Source of the DNA: Micromonospora sp. WMMA1363
Lineage (GTDB): Bacteria; Actinomycetota; Actinomycetes; Mycobacteriales; Micromonosporaceae
Direction of reading: 5' to 3'
Assembly (NCBI RefSeq): GCF_030345795.1
Contig: NZ_JAUALB010000001.1
Coordinates: forward strand, 925,001 to 989,000
DNA: 64,000 bases
Under the pieces are notes generated by a model. The model saw only the letters and a program-made list of their open reading frames with translations. It was not told the DNA's origin and searched no databases. Below, piece by piece: positions 12,755 through 21,168 of the stretch. Every line of letters begins with the position of its first letter. Within the stretch, counting starts at the first letter, position 1. The position numbers and the translations under genes are program-made.

Positions 12755-14484
12755 CCGAGTTCACCGTGTGGGCGCCCGCAGCCGCCCGGGTGCGGCTGCG
12801 CCTGTTCGGCGCCGCCGACCATGAGATGTGCGCACACGCCGGCGGGTGGTGGCGGGTCGACGTGCCCGGCGTGGGATCCGGCACCGACTACGCGTTCCTG
12901 CTCGACGAGGACGACTATGCGCTGCCCGATCCTCGGTCGCGGTGGCAGCCCGCCGGCGTGCACGGCCCGAGCCGGGTCTACGACCACGCGGCGTTCCCCT
13001 GGACCGACTCCGGCTGGACCGGCCGGCAACTGCCCGGCAGCGTCCTGTACGAGCTGCACATCGGGACGTTCACCCCCGAGGGCACCTTCGACGCGGCCAT
13101 CGGCAAGCTCGACCACCTCGTCGACCTGGGCATCGACCTGATCGAGCTGTTGCCGGTCAACGCCTTCAACGGCGAGCACAACTGGGGCTACGACGGGGTC
13201 TGCTGGTATGCGCCGCACGAGCCGTACGGCGGGCCGGACGGGCTCAAGCGACTCGTGGACGCGGCCCACGCCAAGGGGCTGGGGGTGATCCTCGACGTCG
13301 TCTACAACCATTTCGGGCCCTCCGGGGCCTACGCGCCGATGTTCGCGCCGTACCTGACCGAGCAGAGCAACACCTGGGGCAACACGGTCAACCTCGACGG
13401 CCCGCACTCCGACGGCGTGCGCCGTTACATCATCGACTCGGTGCTGACGTGGCTGCGGGACTACCACGTCGACGGTCTGCGGCTGGACGCCGTACACGCG
13501 ATGCCCGACTCCCGGGCGGTGCACCTGCTGGAGGAGCTGGCCGTCGAGGTGGAGTCCCTGTCGACACACCTGGGCCGGCCGTTGTCGCTGATCGCCGAGT
13601 CCGACCTGAACGACCCGAAGCTCGTCACGCCGCGCGAAGCCGGCGGGTACGGCCTGCACGCGCAGTGGAACGACGACGCCCACCACGCGCTGCACACGCT
13701 GCTGACCGGCGAGCGGCAGGGATACTACGGGGACTTCGGGTCGCTGGAATGCCTGACCGATGTGCTGACCGGTGGGTTCTTCCACGCCGGGACCTGGTCG
13801 AGCTTCCGGCAACGGCACCACGGGCGGCCGGTCGACCGGCCGCGCCTTCCCGGGCACCGGTTGGTGGCCTACCTGCAGAACCACGACCAGATCGGAAACC
13901 GGGCCACCGGGGACCGGGTCTCGGCTTCGCTGTCTCCTTCGTTGCTGCGGGTGGGGGTGACGTTGCTGATGACCGCGCCGTTCACGCCGATGCTGTTCAT
14001 GGGGGAGGAGTGGGCGGCGTCGACGCCGTGGCAGTTCTTCACCAGTCACCCGGAGCCGGAGCTGGCCGCGGCGGTGGCGAACGGCCGGAAGCGGGAGTTC
14101 GCGGCGCACGGGTGGGGTCCGGCCGACGTGCCGGATCCGCAGGATCCGCAGACGTTCCTCCGGTCGCGGCTGGACTGGGCGGAGCTGGGCGAGTCGGAGC
14201 ACCGGGAGATGTACGAGTTCCACCGGCGGCTGATCGCGTTGCGCAAGTCGCGGGCTGACCTGTCGGATCCGCGGCTGACGGCCGTGGACGTGCGGCACGG
14301 CGACCAGTTCCTGCTGATGCGTCGGGGTGGCTGCCTGGTGGCGGCGAACCTCGCGGGCAAGCCGCAGCGGATCACCCTGCCGGGGGCGGTACGCAAGGTG
14401 CTGCTGGCCACCGGGGACGGGGTCACGGTGATGCGCGACCGCATCGAGCTGCCGCCGGAGACAGCCGCGATCGTGGCGCTCTGA
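12751..14484 (+). CDS. treZ: Malto-oligosyltrehalose trehalohydrolase
   Basis: This 577-aa GH13 enzyme releases trehalose from the TreY product. An N-terminal CBM48-like domain (FTVWAPAAARVRLRLFG) precedes the barrel. Catalytic residues are Asp246 (DGLRLDAVHA), Glu283 (LIAESDL) and Asp379 (QNHDQIGNRA), followed by FMGEEW. ATG overlaps the treY stop by four bases (ATGA). Together with GlgX and TreY it completes the osmolyte and storage route from glycogen to trehalose. No clear terminator is seen in the 176 bp that follow. Confidence 0.96.
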   Translation: MTEFTVWAPAAARVRLRLFGAADHEMCAHAGGWWRVDVPGVGSGTDYAFLLDEDDYALPDPRSRWQPAGVHGPSRVYDHAAFPWTDSGWTGRQLPGSVLYELHIGTFTPEGTFDAAIGKLDHLVDLGIDLIELLPVNAFNGEHNWGYDGVCWYAPHEPYGGPDGLKRLVDAAHAKGLGVILDVVYNHFGPSGAYAPMFAPYLTEQSNTWGNTVNLDGPHSDGVRRYIIDSVLTWLRDYHVDGLRLDAVHAMPDSRAVHLLEELAVEVESLSTHLGRPLSLIAESDLNDPKLVTPREAGGYGLHAQWNDDAHHALHTLLTGERQGYYGDFGSLECLTDVLTGGFFHAGTWSSFRQRHHGRPVDRPRLPGHRLVAYLQNHDQIGNRATGDRVSASLSPSLLRVGVTLLMTAPFTPMLFMGEEWAASTPWQFFTSHPEPELAAAVANGRKREFAAHGWGPADVPDPQDPQTFLRSRLDWAELGESEHREMYEFHRRLIALRKSRADLSDPRLTAVDVRHGDQFLLMRRGGCLVAANLAGKPQRITLPGAVRKVLLATGDGVTVMRDRIELPPETAAIVAL

Positions 14485-14660
14485 CTCCACCGGTCGAGCC
14501 ACGTCCAGCCTGCGCTGATCCAGGGGTATCGCCGTCTAGGGTATCCGCGAGCCGGCGGCAAGGTACATCGCTGCGTCGCGGCCGCGGGCCAGCGCCGCCG
14601 CTCGGACTCGTGGAGCCACATTCTCCGGTAGGCGCTGCGCGGCGTGCGACAATCCCTAAA

Positions 14661-14972
14661 ATGACCTCGCGACAGCTGGCGCTGACCCTCGATGCGCACG
14701 ATCCAGCTCGGCTGGCGCAGTTCTGGGCCGGCGTGCTCGGCCGGGAGGTCGTCGAGGACGCCGGCGGTGTGCTCCTGCCGGGCGACGACACCCAGCTCGG
14801 CCTCCGGCGTGATCGAGCCGGGCAACAACTATCTCGCCGCGATCCAGTGGTCCATGGCGACCAGCAGGCGGATGTCGACCGGCTGGTCTCCCTCGGGGCC
14901 ACTCGGCTCGACAGCGGCGCGGTCGAGCTGGCCGACCCCGACGGCAACGAGTTCTGCGTGAGAGCGAACTGA
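14661..14972 (+). pseudogene. Collapsed two-domain VOC/glyoxalase-like gene
   Basis: The frame begins normally for a two-domain VOC protein (LALTLDAHDPARLAQFWAGV, then LLPGDDTQLGL). It loses frame at about 14805, where the motif VIEPGNNYLA, normally the end of the first VOC domain, is readable in another frame at 14809-14838. The first frame then resumes with the usual end of the second domain (DQQADVDRLVSLGATRLD, ELADPDGNEFCVRA) and stops at 14972. The intervening parts of both domains are gone, leaving about 104 codons instead of the 230-250 expected. The blocks remain in family order, so this is deletion, not rearrangement. Confidence 0.85.
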
Positions 14973-15441
14973 CCACAGAGCCGTCGGGCAGCCCACCGAG
15001 CCTTGCGACGGCGACGGCCTCCGGCTCGTCCGCGGCGCCCACGCCCAACTCCTCTAGCCGCGTGTCCGCACCCGTCACGGCATCCTTCCGCCTCGTCATG
15101 TCCCCGTCGTAGGTGTGACGGGTGCGGGCCCGACGACTCGTCACCGGGGTCGGTCGGCCTGGCTGATCCTGCGACGGACCCGGTGGCGGAGCGCGAACCG
15201 CGGTGCTGCGCGGGATGTTCTTGATCTTCTAGCCGAGCCCCAGGGCCGGGGCGGCAGGAGATGGCGGTGAGCGATATGACTGGGAGGAATATTTATGCCT
15301 GGCAGTCATATCGCTCGCGAGGGACGTCAAGTCCCGCGCACAGGTAGGTCCCGCCGGTAGCCCGTACGGTGATTGCCGAGGTCGTCCGGCGACGGCCGCG
15401 CGCCGTTCGGTGATCTATGATCCCGCCGCTCGTTGCACCGA
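14973..15441. other. Intergenic debris between two gene remnants
   Basis: No reading frame here shows a recognisable domain on either strand. A short minus-strand frame ending near 14985 (TRLEELGVGAADEPEAVAVA) has protein-like composition but no start, context or length to support a call. The only clear structure is the 48-bp near-palindrome at 15269-15316. Confidence 0.5.
15269..15316. repeat. 48-bp near-perfect palindrome
   Basis: The two 24-bp arms pair at 20 of 24 positions about the centre 15292/15293. The outer 14 bp are perfect (GAGCGATATGACTG at 15269-15282 and its complement at 15303-15316). There is then a two-base mismatch, three pairs, one mismatch, three pairs and a TT/TT tip. 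Base composition (ATAT and AATATTTAT blocks) is unlike the surrounding GC-rich DNA. It lies between the VOC and GNAT remnants, outside any gene. It could be a dispersed palindromic repeat, a binding site, or a mobile hairpin. Confidence 0.8.
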
Positions 15442-15579
15442 CGCTCCGCCCTGGGCGGCGTTCGGGCCGATGCGATGGTGCTGGTCGACCACCACCTGGC
15501 CCACGCGGTGTGGCGGGCGTCCGGGTACGCGGCGCAGCCCGGGTGGGCACGCTGGATCAAGCCGCTGACGCCGGAGTGA
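15442..15579 (+). pseudogene. C-terminal remnant of a GNAT acetyltransferase
   Basis: The frame ending at the TGA at 15577-15579 encodes VLVDHHLAHAVWRASGYAAQ followed by PGWARWIKPLTPE. This is the typical last strand and helix of GNAT acetyltransferases (a WRASGY-type block, then an aromatic-W-KPL ending). Preceding codons back to about 15442 (ALGGVRADA) still fit; upstream of that similarity ends and the acetyl-CoA-binding motif is missing. About 100 N-terminal residues have been lost. Confidence 0.65.
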
Positions 15580-15602
15580 CGGTACGGCGGGCCGGTCGAG
15601 TA

Positions 15603-16865
15603 TCAGCGCGGGTGGGCTGTCGGGATCCTGGCCACGATGGGCACCAGGATCAGCAGGGCCGTGACCTGCGTTGCCGCGACCGCCGCGATGAGGCCGGGCC
15701 GGGAGTAGCCGTAGAGGGCTCCGGCCGCGGCGCCGCCGAGCAGCGCGCCGGCGCCCTGCACGGCGGCGAACAGTCCGTACGCGGTGGCTCGGCGCGGCCG
15801 CGGCACGAGGTCGGCCACGAAGGCCTTGATCGTCGAGTCCTGCACGCCCACGGCGGCACCCCACAGCAGCACGCCGGTGGCGGTGAGGCCGAGGCCCGTG
15901 CCGAACGCCAGGGCGGGCACGATGCTCACCAGCAGCGGCAGGGCCAGCAGGACCCGCGGGCCGAGGCGGTCGTACGCCGTGCCGGTGGCCAGCGCGGCGA
16001 CCGCCGCGGCGGCCATCGCCGCGGCGTAGAGCAGCGGCACCCCGGCGGCCGGGACGACGTCGGCCTCGACGACGTGGAAGCCGATCAACCCGAAGGTCAC
16101 CAGGCCCGCGGTGCAGAGGGCGGACGCCGTGGCGAACCACCAGAACATCCTGGGCAGCTTCGCCCCGGTCGCCTGGTGCGTGGGTGGGGACGGGACGGAC
16201 GTGGTGACGGTCCGGTTGGCTCGTCTCCTGACCAGGGCGAGGGTGAGCAGGGCCAGCGCCCCGGGCACGGCGAGCGCGGCGAAACCGGGCCACAGCACGC
16301 CGGTGCCGGCGACGACCCCGGCCACCAGCAACGGACCGGCGAACGCGCCGACCTGGTCCAGTGCCTTGTGCACGCCCAGACCGCGGCCGATGCCGACCTG
16401 ACCGGCGGCGTCAGCGAGCAGCGCCGACTTCGCCGGGCTGCGCACCGCCTTGCCGAGGCGTTCGGCCAGGATCAGTATCGCGGCGAGCGCCAACCCGGCG
16501 CCGCCCAGCAGCGGGGTGATCGCCAGCAGCGGCACGCACACCGCGGTGAGCGTGTACCCGGCGATCGTCAACGTCCAGTAGCGGTGGGTCCGGTCGGCCA
16601 GCGGCCCCGACACCAGCCGCAGTAGCAGCGCCGCCGCTTCCCCGGCGCCGGTGACCAGGCCCACCACGAGCGCGGACGCGCCCAGCGACGCCAGCAGCGG
16701 GCCGTACATCGACCGGGCGCCCTCGTACACCATGTCCGCGGCGAGGCTGACCACACCGAACCCGACCACCACCCGCCACGGCGACCAGCCGGCCGCACCG
16801 GGGGGCGACGGTCTGCTGGCCGGCACCGACTCGGGTGTGGGTGAGGTCACCGACTGGTCAGCCAC
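15603..16865 (-). CDS. MFS transporter (drug/siderophore-exporter-like)
   Basis: This 420-aa protein has about 12 membrane segments in two similar halves and a loop near residue 215 (RRRANRTVTTSVPSPPTHQ). The family motif-A region appears as SGPLADRTHRYW after the second span. GTG at 16865 was chosen because GGGAAGGGA precedes it and the first span then follows at a normal distance. A sequence closely resembling the actinobacterial DmdR/IdeR iron box lies about 70 bp upstream, suggesting iron-repressed expression and possibly export of a siderophore (inference). It is convergent with the GNAT remnant. Confidence 0.85.
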   Translation of the reverse strand: MADQSVTSPTPESVPASRPSPPGAAGWSPWRVVVGFGVVSLAADMVYEGARSMYGPLLASLGASALVVGLVTGAGEAAALLLRLVSGPLADRTHRYWTLTIAGYTLTAVCVPLLAITPLLGGAGLALAAILILAERLGKAVRSPAKSALLADAAGQVGIGRGLGVHKALDQVGAFAGPLLVAGVVAGTGVLWPGFAALAVPGALALLTLALVRRRANRTVTTSVPSPPTHQATGAKLPRMFWWFATASALCTAGLVTFGLIGFHVVEADVVPAAGVPLLYAAAMAAAAVAALATGTAYDRLGPRVLLALPLLVSIVPALAFGTGLGLTATGVLLWGAAVGVQDSTIKAFVADLVPRPRRATAYGLFAAVQGAGALLGGAAAGALYGYSRPGLIAAVAATQVTALLILVPIVARIPTAHPR

Positions 16866-16935
16866 CGTTGTCGTCCCTTCCCGCCGCAAGTGGTCGTCAC
16901 CCCGTCGACCCGGGTGCGGCACTCCGACGGGCAGC

Positions 16936-16954
16936 CATGGTGAGCCTAGCCTTA
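16936..16954 (-). promoter_or_regulatory. Iron-box-like site (DmdR/IdeR) upstream of the MFS gene
   Basis: On the minus strand the site reads TAAGGCTAGGCTCACCATG. Against the consensus TTAGGTTAGGCTCACCTAA it matches at 14 of 19 positions, with ten identical consecutive bases (TAGGCTCACC). It sits 71-89 bp upstream of the MFS start, on the promoter side. The last three positions do not match, so binding strength is uncertain. Confidence 0.5.
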
Positions 16955-17366
16955 GCGGAGAGGGATGGTGGTGGCGGAGTCGCCGCCGGCGGAGCGCCGC
17001 CGGTCGGCGCGTCTCCTGCGACGACCTCGTCGGCCGGCGTGGCGACTCAGGACGAGCGCTGCGCCTCAGCCTGATGACGGGACATCCGAGGCGATCGGCA
17101 TGTTCTGCCTGTTCGGTGAAATCGATTCCGGCGGTTGTCGTGAATGAAATTCCCACACACATTGGCGTAGCGCATTATTGCCTGGCGAAGCGTATTCGCG
17201 GCGTTGGGATTTTCGCGTCGCGCGCTTGTTCGGGCTGGGCCGGCGGTGATTCGCGCAACCTTGATCTTGGTGTTTTCCGGAAGTAAGTGTCGGCGATCCG
17301 CCATTCGTCTATCTTGCGACCAATGCAGATCTATCGATATGTTGCCCGTGGCCTGATTCACCACCA
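16955..17366. other. Intergenic region upstream of the secreted protease
   Basis: About 400 bp without a supported gene. The part from about 17090 to 17350 is visibly less GC-rich than the rest of the window, with runs such as AATGAAATT and ATTTTCGCG, as expected for a promoter-containing region. No repeat, RNA motif or clear -10/-35 pair was identified. Confidence 0.4.
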
Positions 17367-17378
17367 GAGGGGGACCTC

Positions 17379-18150
17379 TTGAAATCCACCCTGCAACTGT
17401 CCGCAATGGCCAGCCTGGCGCTCGCGCTGATCGTGGCCGGCCCGTCGGTCGCCGAGGCGAAGCCGACCACGAGCGACCGGAACGGCAACACGACCACCGT
17501 CGCCCGGACCAGTGACGGCCGGGCGATCACCAGCGACGCGATCGCCAAGGAGGTCGCCGCGTTCTGGACGCCGGAGCGGATGGCGAGCGCCGTCGACCTG
17601 GACATCGCGAAGCCCGCCGGCGCCACCGACTCGACCAGCCGGGCGCAGAAGCCCGACGGGCCGGCGGGCACGGTCGCGCCCGTGACGCCCAGCGTCGCCG
17701 CCGATGACGTCAGCGTCCAGCTCAACGAGTCGGCGACCGTCGGCAAGGTCTACTTCACCACCCCAACCGGCGGTACCGCATCCTGCTCGGCGAGCACCGT
17801 CGCCAGCGGCAAACGACGGCTGGTCATGACCGCTGGGCACTGCGTGCACCAGGGCCGCGGTGGGCAGTGGTACAGCAACTGGCAGTTCGTGCCGCGGTAC
17901 CGCAGCGGAGCGCGGCCGTTCGGCACGTTCGTGGCCTACCAGCTCACGGCCCGCACCGCGTGGGTCAACAGCGGCAGCTTCGACGAGGACATGGGCATCG
18001 CCATCATGCACAACGGCGGTAACTGGGGCCTGAAGGTCGTCGAGACGGTCGGCGGCAACGGCATGCGCTGGAACTGGGGCTACAACATTCCCCTCATCAC
18101 CGCCCTCGGTTACCCGTCCAACCTCGGCGGCGGGCAGATCCAGTACTACT
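17379..18150 (+). pseudogene. Secreted trypsin-like serine protease, 5' part (split by IS)
   Basis: TTG at 17379 follows GAGGGGG at 17367-17373. The product starts with a signal peptide (MKSTLQLSAMASLALALIVA, cleavage after AEA). A propeptide-like stretch comes next, then an S1-type protease domain with His154 (TAGHC) and Asp204 (DEDMGIA). The coding sequence is interrupted at 18150 by an IS whose first bases create a TGA stop (18150-18152). The catalytic Ser lies beyond the IS. Removing the IS and one ACT duplication rejoins QIQYY to CQSGTWH in frame and restores a 335-aa protein. The truncated product (257 aa) lacks the nucleophile and cannot be active. Confidence 0.93.
18148..18150. repeat. 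Target duplication ACT, left copy (outer IS)
   Basis: ACT at 18148-18150 is repeated at 21166-21168, directly outside the two ends of the IS5-type element. Deleting one copy with the element restores the protease reading frame, which supports this boundary over others. Confidence 0.75.
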
Positions 18151-18290
18151 GAGCTGATCTCAGCGACGCGAATGTGTTGATTGGTACGACACGGGCGAAC
18201 CGGGTCACGCCGGACGGTGCTGGAAGTGGGCGTGGAGCCATCGATAGACAGGTCTTTGCGACAAGATCCACGTCTTCGAGAGGGCTCCAC

Positions 18291-18740
18291 GTGATTGCCT
18301 ATCGTGCCATGGTCGACGTCCCCAGGGAACTCGTGCAGTACCTCGGCCGGCTGCTTGCCGCGCAACGCCGAGCCAAGGGGACACGGCGCGACACCCGCGC
18401 GTTGACCTGCTTCTACCAGGCACTCCTGGTGCTCGTCTGGTTCCGCAAAGGCGAGGACGCGACCCTGCTGGGCGCCGGGTTCGGCATCTCCCGGGCCACT
18501 GCGTACCGGTATATGGCCGAGGGTGTCGCAGTGTTGGCCGCGCAGGCCCAGGATCTACACACAGCCCTGCGCCGGGTCGCCGACGACGGCTGGTCGTACG
18601 TGATCCTGGACGGAAAGCTGTTCGACTGCGACCGGGTGGCCGAGACCACCCTCAGCGTCAAGGGCGACACGATCGACGCCTGGTATTCCGGCAAGCATCG
18701 TGACTTCGGCGGAAACGTTCAAGCGGTCATGCGCCCGGAC
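18291..18740 (+). pseudogene. IS5-type (DDE) transposase, 5' fragment
   Basis: GTG 18291 follows GAGAGGG. The fragment encodes a helix-turn-helix region (LLGAGFGISRATAYRYMAEG) and the first catalytic acidic motif of the DDE_Tnp_4-like fold (VILDGKLFDCD). It runs to AVMRPD, where the IS1634-type element interrupts it. The missing part resumes at 20758: joining the flanks with one CCGGA copy removed reads AVMRPD-GLPVWTSAAMPGH in frame. Confidence 0.9.
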
Positions 18741-18768
18741 CCGAGTTCGACAGTTGGTGGGCATGCGG
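18740..18768 (+). repeat. Left terminal inverted repeat of the IS1634-type element
   Basis: This 29-bp end pairs with 20729-20757 with four mismatches. The shared core includes TTCGAC, GTTGG and GGGCATGCGG. Confidence 0.88.
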
Positions 18769-18894
18769 GGCGGATCGGCGGCGGATCCGTGCAGGTGAGA
18801 GGGCTGGCACCCATCGGAGACTGTCCAGAGGCGTGGGCAAACGGATTTGCCGTGGGTCTTGTTCTGGCCAGGCTTGTTGTCTGATGATGCGGGC

Positions 18895-20631
18895 ATGTAC
18901 TTGCGGAAGATCCAACGGCGGAACAAGGACGGGTCGGTGGTGCGATACCTCCAACTCGCCCACAACCGACGGGTCGGCGGCACCACGCAGGCCGAGGTGC
19001 TGGTCAACTTCGGCCGCGAGGACCGTCTGGACGTCGACGGGTTGCGCCGCCTGGTCGCCTCCATCAACCGCTACCTCGGCGAGGAGGACGAGGTCGCCGC
19101 GTCGCTGGGCGCCGAGGAGGCCGGGCCGCTGACGGTGGAGTTCTCCCGGCCGCTCGGGGCGAGCTGGCTGCTCGACGGGCTGTGGAAACTGTTGGGCATC
19201 GACACCGCCCTGGCCTCCCGCATCGACGGGCGCAAGTTCCGCACCGACGTCGAGCGCACGATCTTCGCGCTGGTCGCCAACCGGGCCATCGCCCCCGCCT
19301 CCAAGCTCGCCGCCGCCGAGTGGGCCACCCGCGACCAGGTCATCCCCGGCCTGGACGCACTGGCCGAGCAGCACGCCTACCGCGCCATGGACCTGCTCGT
19401 CGCCGCCGATGTCCACGCCGCCGTGCAGGAAGCGGTGTTCTTCTCCGCCGCACACCTGCTCAACCTCGAAGTCGACCTGGTCTTCTTCGACACCACCTCC
19501 ACCTACTTCGAACGCGACACTGCGGACGACCCGGACGGCGAGAGCTCCAGCCTGCGCCAGTACGGGCACTCCAAGGACCACCGCAAGGACCTGCCCCAGA
19601 TCGTCATCGGACTGGCCGTCACCCGCGAGGGCATCCCCGTGCGCTGCTGGACCTGGCCCGGCGGCACCAACGACCAGACCGTGATCACCGAGGTCAAGGA
19701 CGGCCTGCGCGACTGGCGGCTCGGCCGGGTGGTCACCGTCTGCGACACCGGATTCTCCTCCGAGGCCAACCAGTCCTACCTGCGCCGGGCCGGCGGCCAC
19801 TACATCACCGGCATCAAGATGCGCGAAGGCTCCCACCGCGCCGACCAGGCCCTGGCCCGCCAGGGCCGCTACCAGGAAGTACGCGACAACCTGCGCGTCA
19901 AAGAGGTCCGCCTCGACGGCGACGAGGGCAGACGCTTCATCATCTGCCACAACCCCACCGAGGCCGAACGCGATGCCGCCCGACGCGAAGACCAACTCAC
20001 CGCGATCCGCGAGGAGTTGACGCGCATCAAGACCGCCCGGGAAGCCGACGCGACCAAGGCGAAGGCCAAGGCCGCCAAGACCGGCAAGCGCCCCACGGCC
20101 CCCTCGGACGCCCCGCACCGCAAGGCCGAGTGCGCGCTGCGCGACCACCCTGCCCTCGGCCGCTGGCTCAAGCAGCACCCCACCACCGGACGGCTGTCCA
20201 TCGACACCGCCAAGGTCGCCGCCGAGGCCCGCCTGGACGGCAAGTACCTCCTCGCCACCAGCGACCCCGACCTGTCCGCCGAGGACATCGCGCTCGGCTA
20301 CAAGAACCTCCTCGAAGCCGAACGCGCCTTCCGCACCCTGAAATCCACCCTCGACCTGCGGCCGGTCTACCACCGCCTCGACGAGCGGATACGCGCTCAC
20401 GTGCTGCTGTGCTGGCTCGCCTTGCTACTGATCCGCGTCGCTGAGCGCCGCACCCAGCAGTCCTGGCCCAAGATCGCCGCCGAACTCGGCCGGATCCACC
20501 AGGTCACCCTCTCCGGCCCGGCCGGCAGCCTCCAGCAGACCACCCGGCTCACCGACACCCAGACCAAACTCTTCACCGACTGCGGTGTCCCGCTCCCGCC
20601 AAAGATGAGCAGCCTCAAGACCGCCGAATAG
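18895..20631 (+). CDS. IS1634-family DDE transposase (intact)
   Basis: This 578-aa protein starts at ATG 18895. Family features are an N-terminal MYLRKIQRRNKDGS, the first Asp in VFFDTTSTYFE, the second in VTVCDTGFSSEANQ, and the Glu region in LLEAERAFRTLKSTLDLRP. A Lys/Ala-rich insertion lies between the catalytic strands (DATKAKAKAAKTGKRP). Length is normal and no stop interrupts it. It lies inside the inverted repeats with about 155 bp upstream and 126 bp downstream, so it is the sole cargo of the inner element. Confidence 0.95.
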   Translation: MYLRKIQRRNKDGSVVRYLQLAHNRRVGGTTQAEVLVNFGREDRLDVDGLRRLVASINRYLGEEDEVAASLGAEEAGPLTVEFSRPLGASWLLDGLWKLLGIDTALASRIDGRKFRTDVERTIFALVANRAIAPASKLAAAEWATRDQVIPGLDALAEQHAYRAMDLLVAADVHAAVQEAVFFSAAHLLNLEVDLVFFDTTSTYFERDTADDPDGESSSLRQYGHSKDHRKDLPQIVIGLAVTREGIPVRCWTWPGGTNDQTVITEVKDGLRDWRLGRVVTVCDTGFSSEANQSYLRRAGGHYITGIKMREGSHRADQALARQGRYQEVRDNLRVKEVRLDGDEGRRFIICHNPTEAERDAARREDQLTAIREELTRIKTAREADATKAKAKAAKTGKRPTAPSDAPHRKAECALRDHPALGRWLKQHPTTGRLSIDTAKVAAEARLDGKYLLATSDPDLSAEDIALGYKNLLEAERAFRTLKSTLDLRPVYHRLDERIRAHVLLCWLALLLIRVAERRTQQSWPKIAAELGRIHQVTLSGPAGSLQQTTRLTDTQTKLFTDCGVPLPPKMSSLKTAE

Positions 20632-20728
20632 CCGCTGAGCTGGGAAAACAGGATCCGGAGCCGTGGGCAAACGGCCCCGAAGCCTCCCCACGCCCATCGC
20701 CCCAGGTCAACCCGCAGATCCGCCACCG

Positions 20729-20757
20729 CCGCATGCCCGCCAACCGTCGAAGCCGGG
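20729..20757 (-). repeat. Right terminal inverted repeat of the IS1634-type element
   Basis: Complement of the left end with 25 of 29 matches. It is followed directly by the CCGGA duplication at 20758. Confidence 0.88.
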
Positions 20758-21156
20758 CCGGACGGCCTGCCGGTGTGGACCTCCGCGGCGATGCCGGGGC
20801 ATCTGCACGATCTGACCTGCGCCCAACAGCAGGGCATCACGGCTGCCCTGAACTGGGCCGCCTCCGAACTCGACCTGCCTACCCTGGCCGACTCCGGTTA
20901 CGAAGGCGCAGGTCAAGGCGTCAAAGTCCCGGTCAAGCAGCCCACCGACGGGCAGCGGCTCGCTCCCGACAACCGCGCCTACAACCGGCTGCTACGCGGA
21001 CTGCGCTGGCAGGGCGAACGCGGCTTCGCGATCCTGGTCGGACGCTGGAAAACCCTCCGGCATACCACCGCCAGCCCACACCGGATCAGCGACATCCTCG
21101 CCGCCGCACTCCACCTGACCCATTTCGAGTACAAGTACCTACCGCAAAGTCGCTGA
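20758..21156 (+). pseudogene. IS5-type transposase, 3' fragment
   Basis: Continues the outer transposase after the nested element: GLPVWTSAAMPGHLHDLTCA, the second Asp in LADSGYEGAG, and the C-terminal region with NRLLRGLRWQGERGFAILVG, ending at the TGA at 21154-21156 just inside the right inverted repeat. No mutation other than the insertion is apparent. Confidence 0.88.
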
Positions 21157-21165
21157 GATTACTTC
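21149..21165 (-). repeat. Right terminal inverted repeat of the IS5-type element
   Basis: Complement reads GAAGTAATCTCAGCGAC; the inner 11 bases are identical to the left end at 18157-18167. The transposase stop codon lies inside its outermost part. ACT (21166-21168) follows. Confidence 0.82.
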
Positions 21166-21168
21166 ACT

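Larger units (their letters stand above)
18740..20757 (+). mobile_element. IS1634-type insertion sequence (inner, intact)
   Basis: The element is 2,018 bp and bounded by 29-bp inverted repeats (18740-18768 and 20729-20757) that match at 25 of 29 positions, both arms beginning CCCG and ending GGGCATGCGG. CCGGA flanks it on both sides (18735-18739 and 20758-20762), giving a 5-bp target duplication; a 6-bp reading is possible because the next base is C in both. It carries one full-length transposase and appears mobile-competent. It inserted into the transposase gene of the outer IS. Confidence 0.92.
18151..21165 (+). mobile_element. IS5-type insertion sequence (outer), itself interrupted by a second IS
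   Basis: The ends are 17-bp inverted repeats, GAGCTGATCTCAGCGAC (18151-18167) and the complement of GAAGTAATCTCAGCGAC (21149-21165), matching at 14 of 17 positions, the inner 11 perfectly. A 3-bp ACT duplication flanks the element. Without the nested 2,018-bp element and its 5-bp duplication it would be 992 bp with one transposase gene, a usual IS5-superfamily size. It inserted into the protease gene first. The later nested insertion inactivated its transposase, so this copy can move only if a transposase acts in trans. Confidence 0.9.

Noticed and set aside
14985..15098. Minus-strand frame TRLEELGVGAADEPEAVAVA
   Set aside because: Protein-like composition, but too short, without homology I can recognise, and running into the VOC remnant; may be further debris.
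18174..18884. Single long frame through the left IS junction as one gene
   Set aside because: The frame crosses the inner IS boundary at 18740; downstream of that it translates IS end sequence, not transposase. The true gene resumes at 20758.
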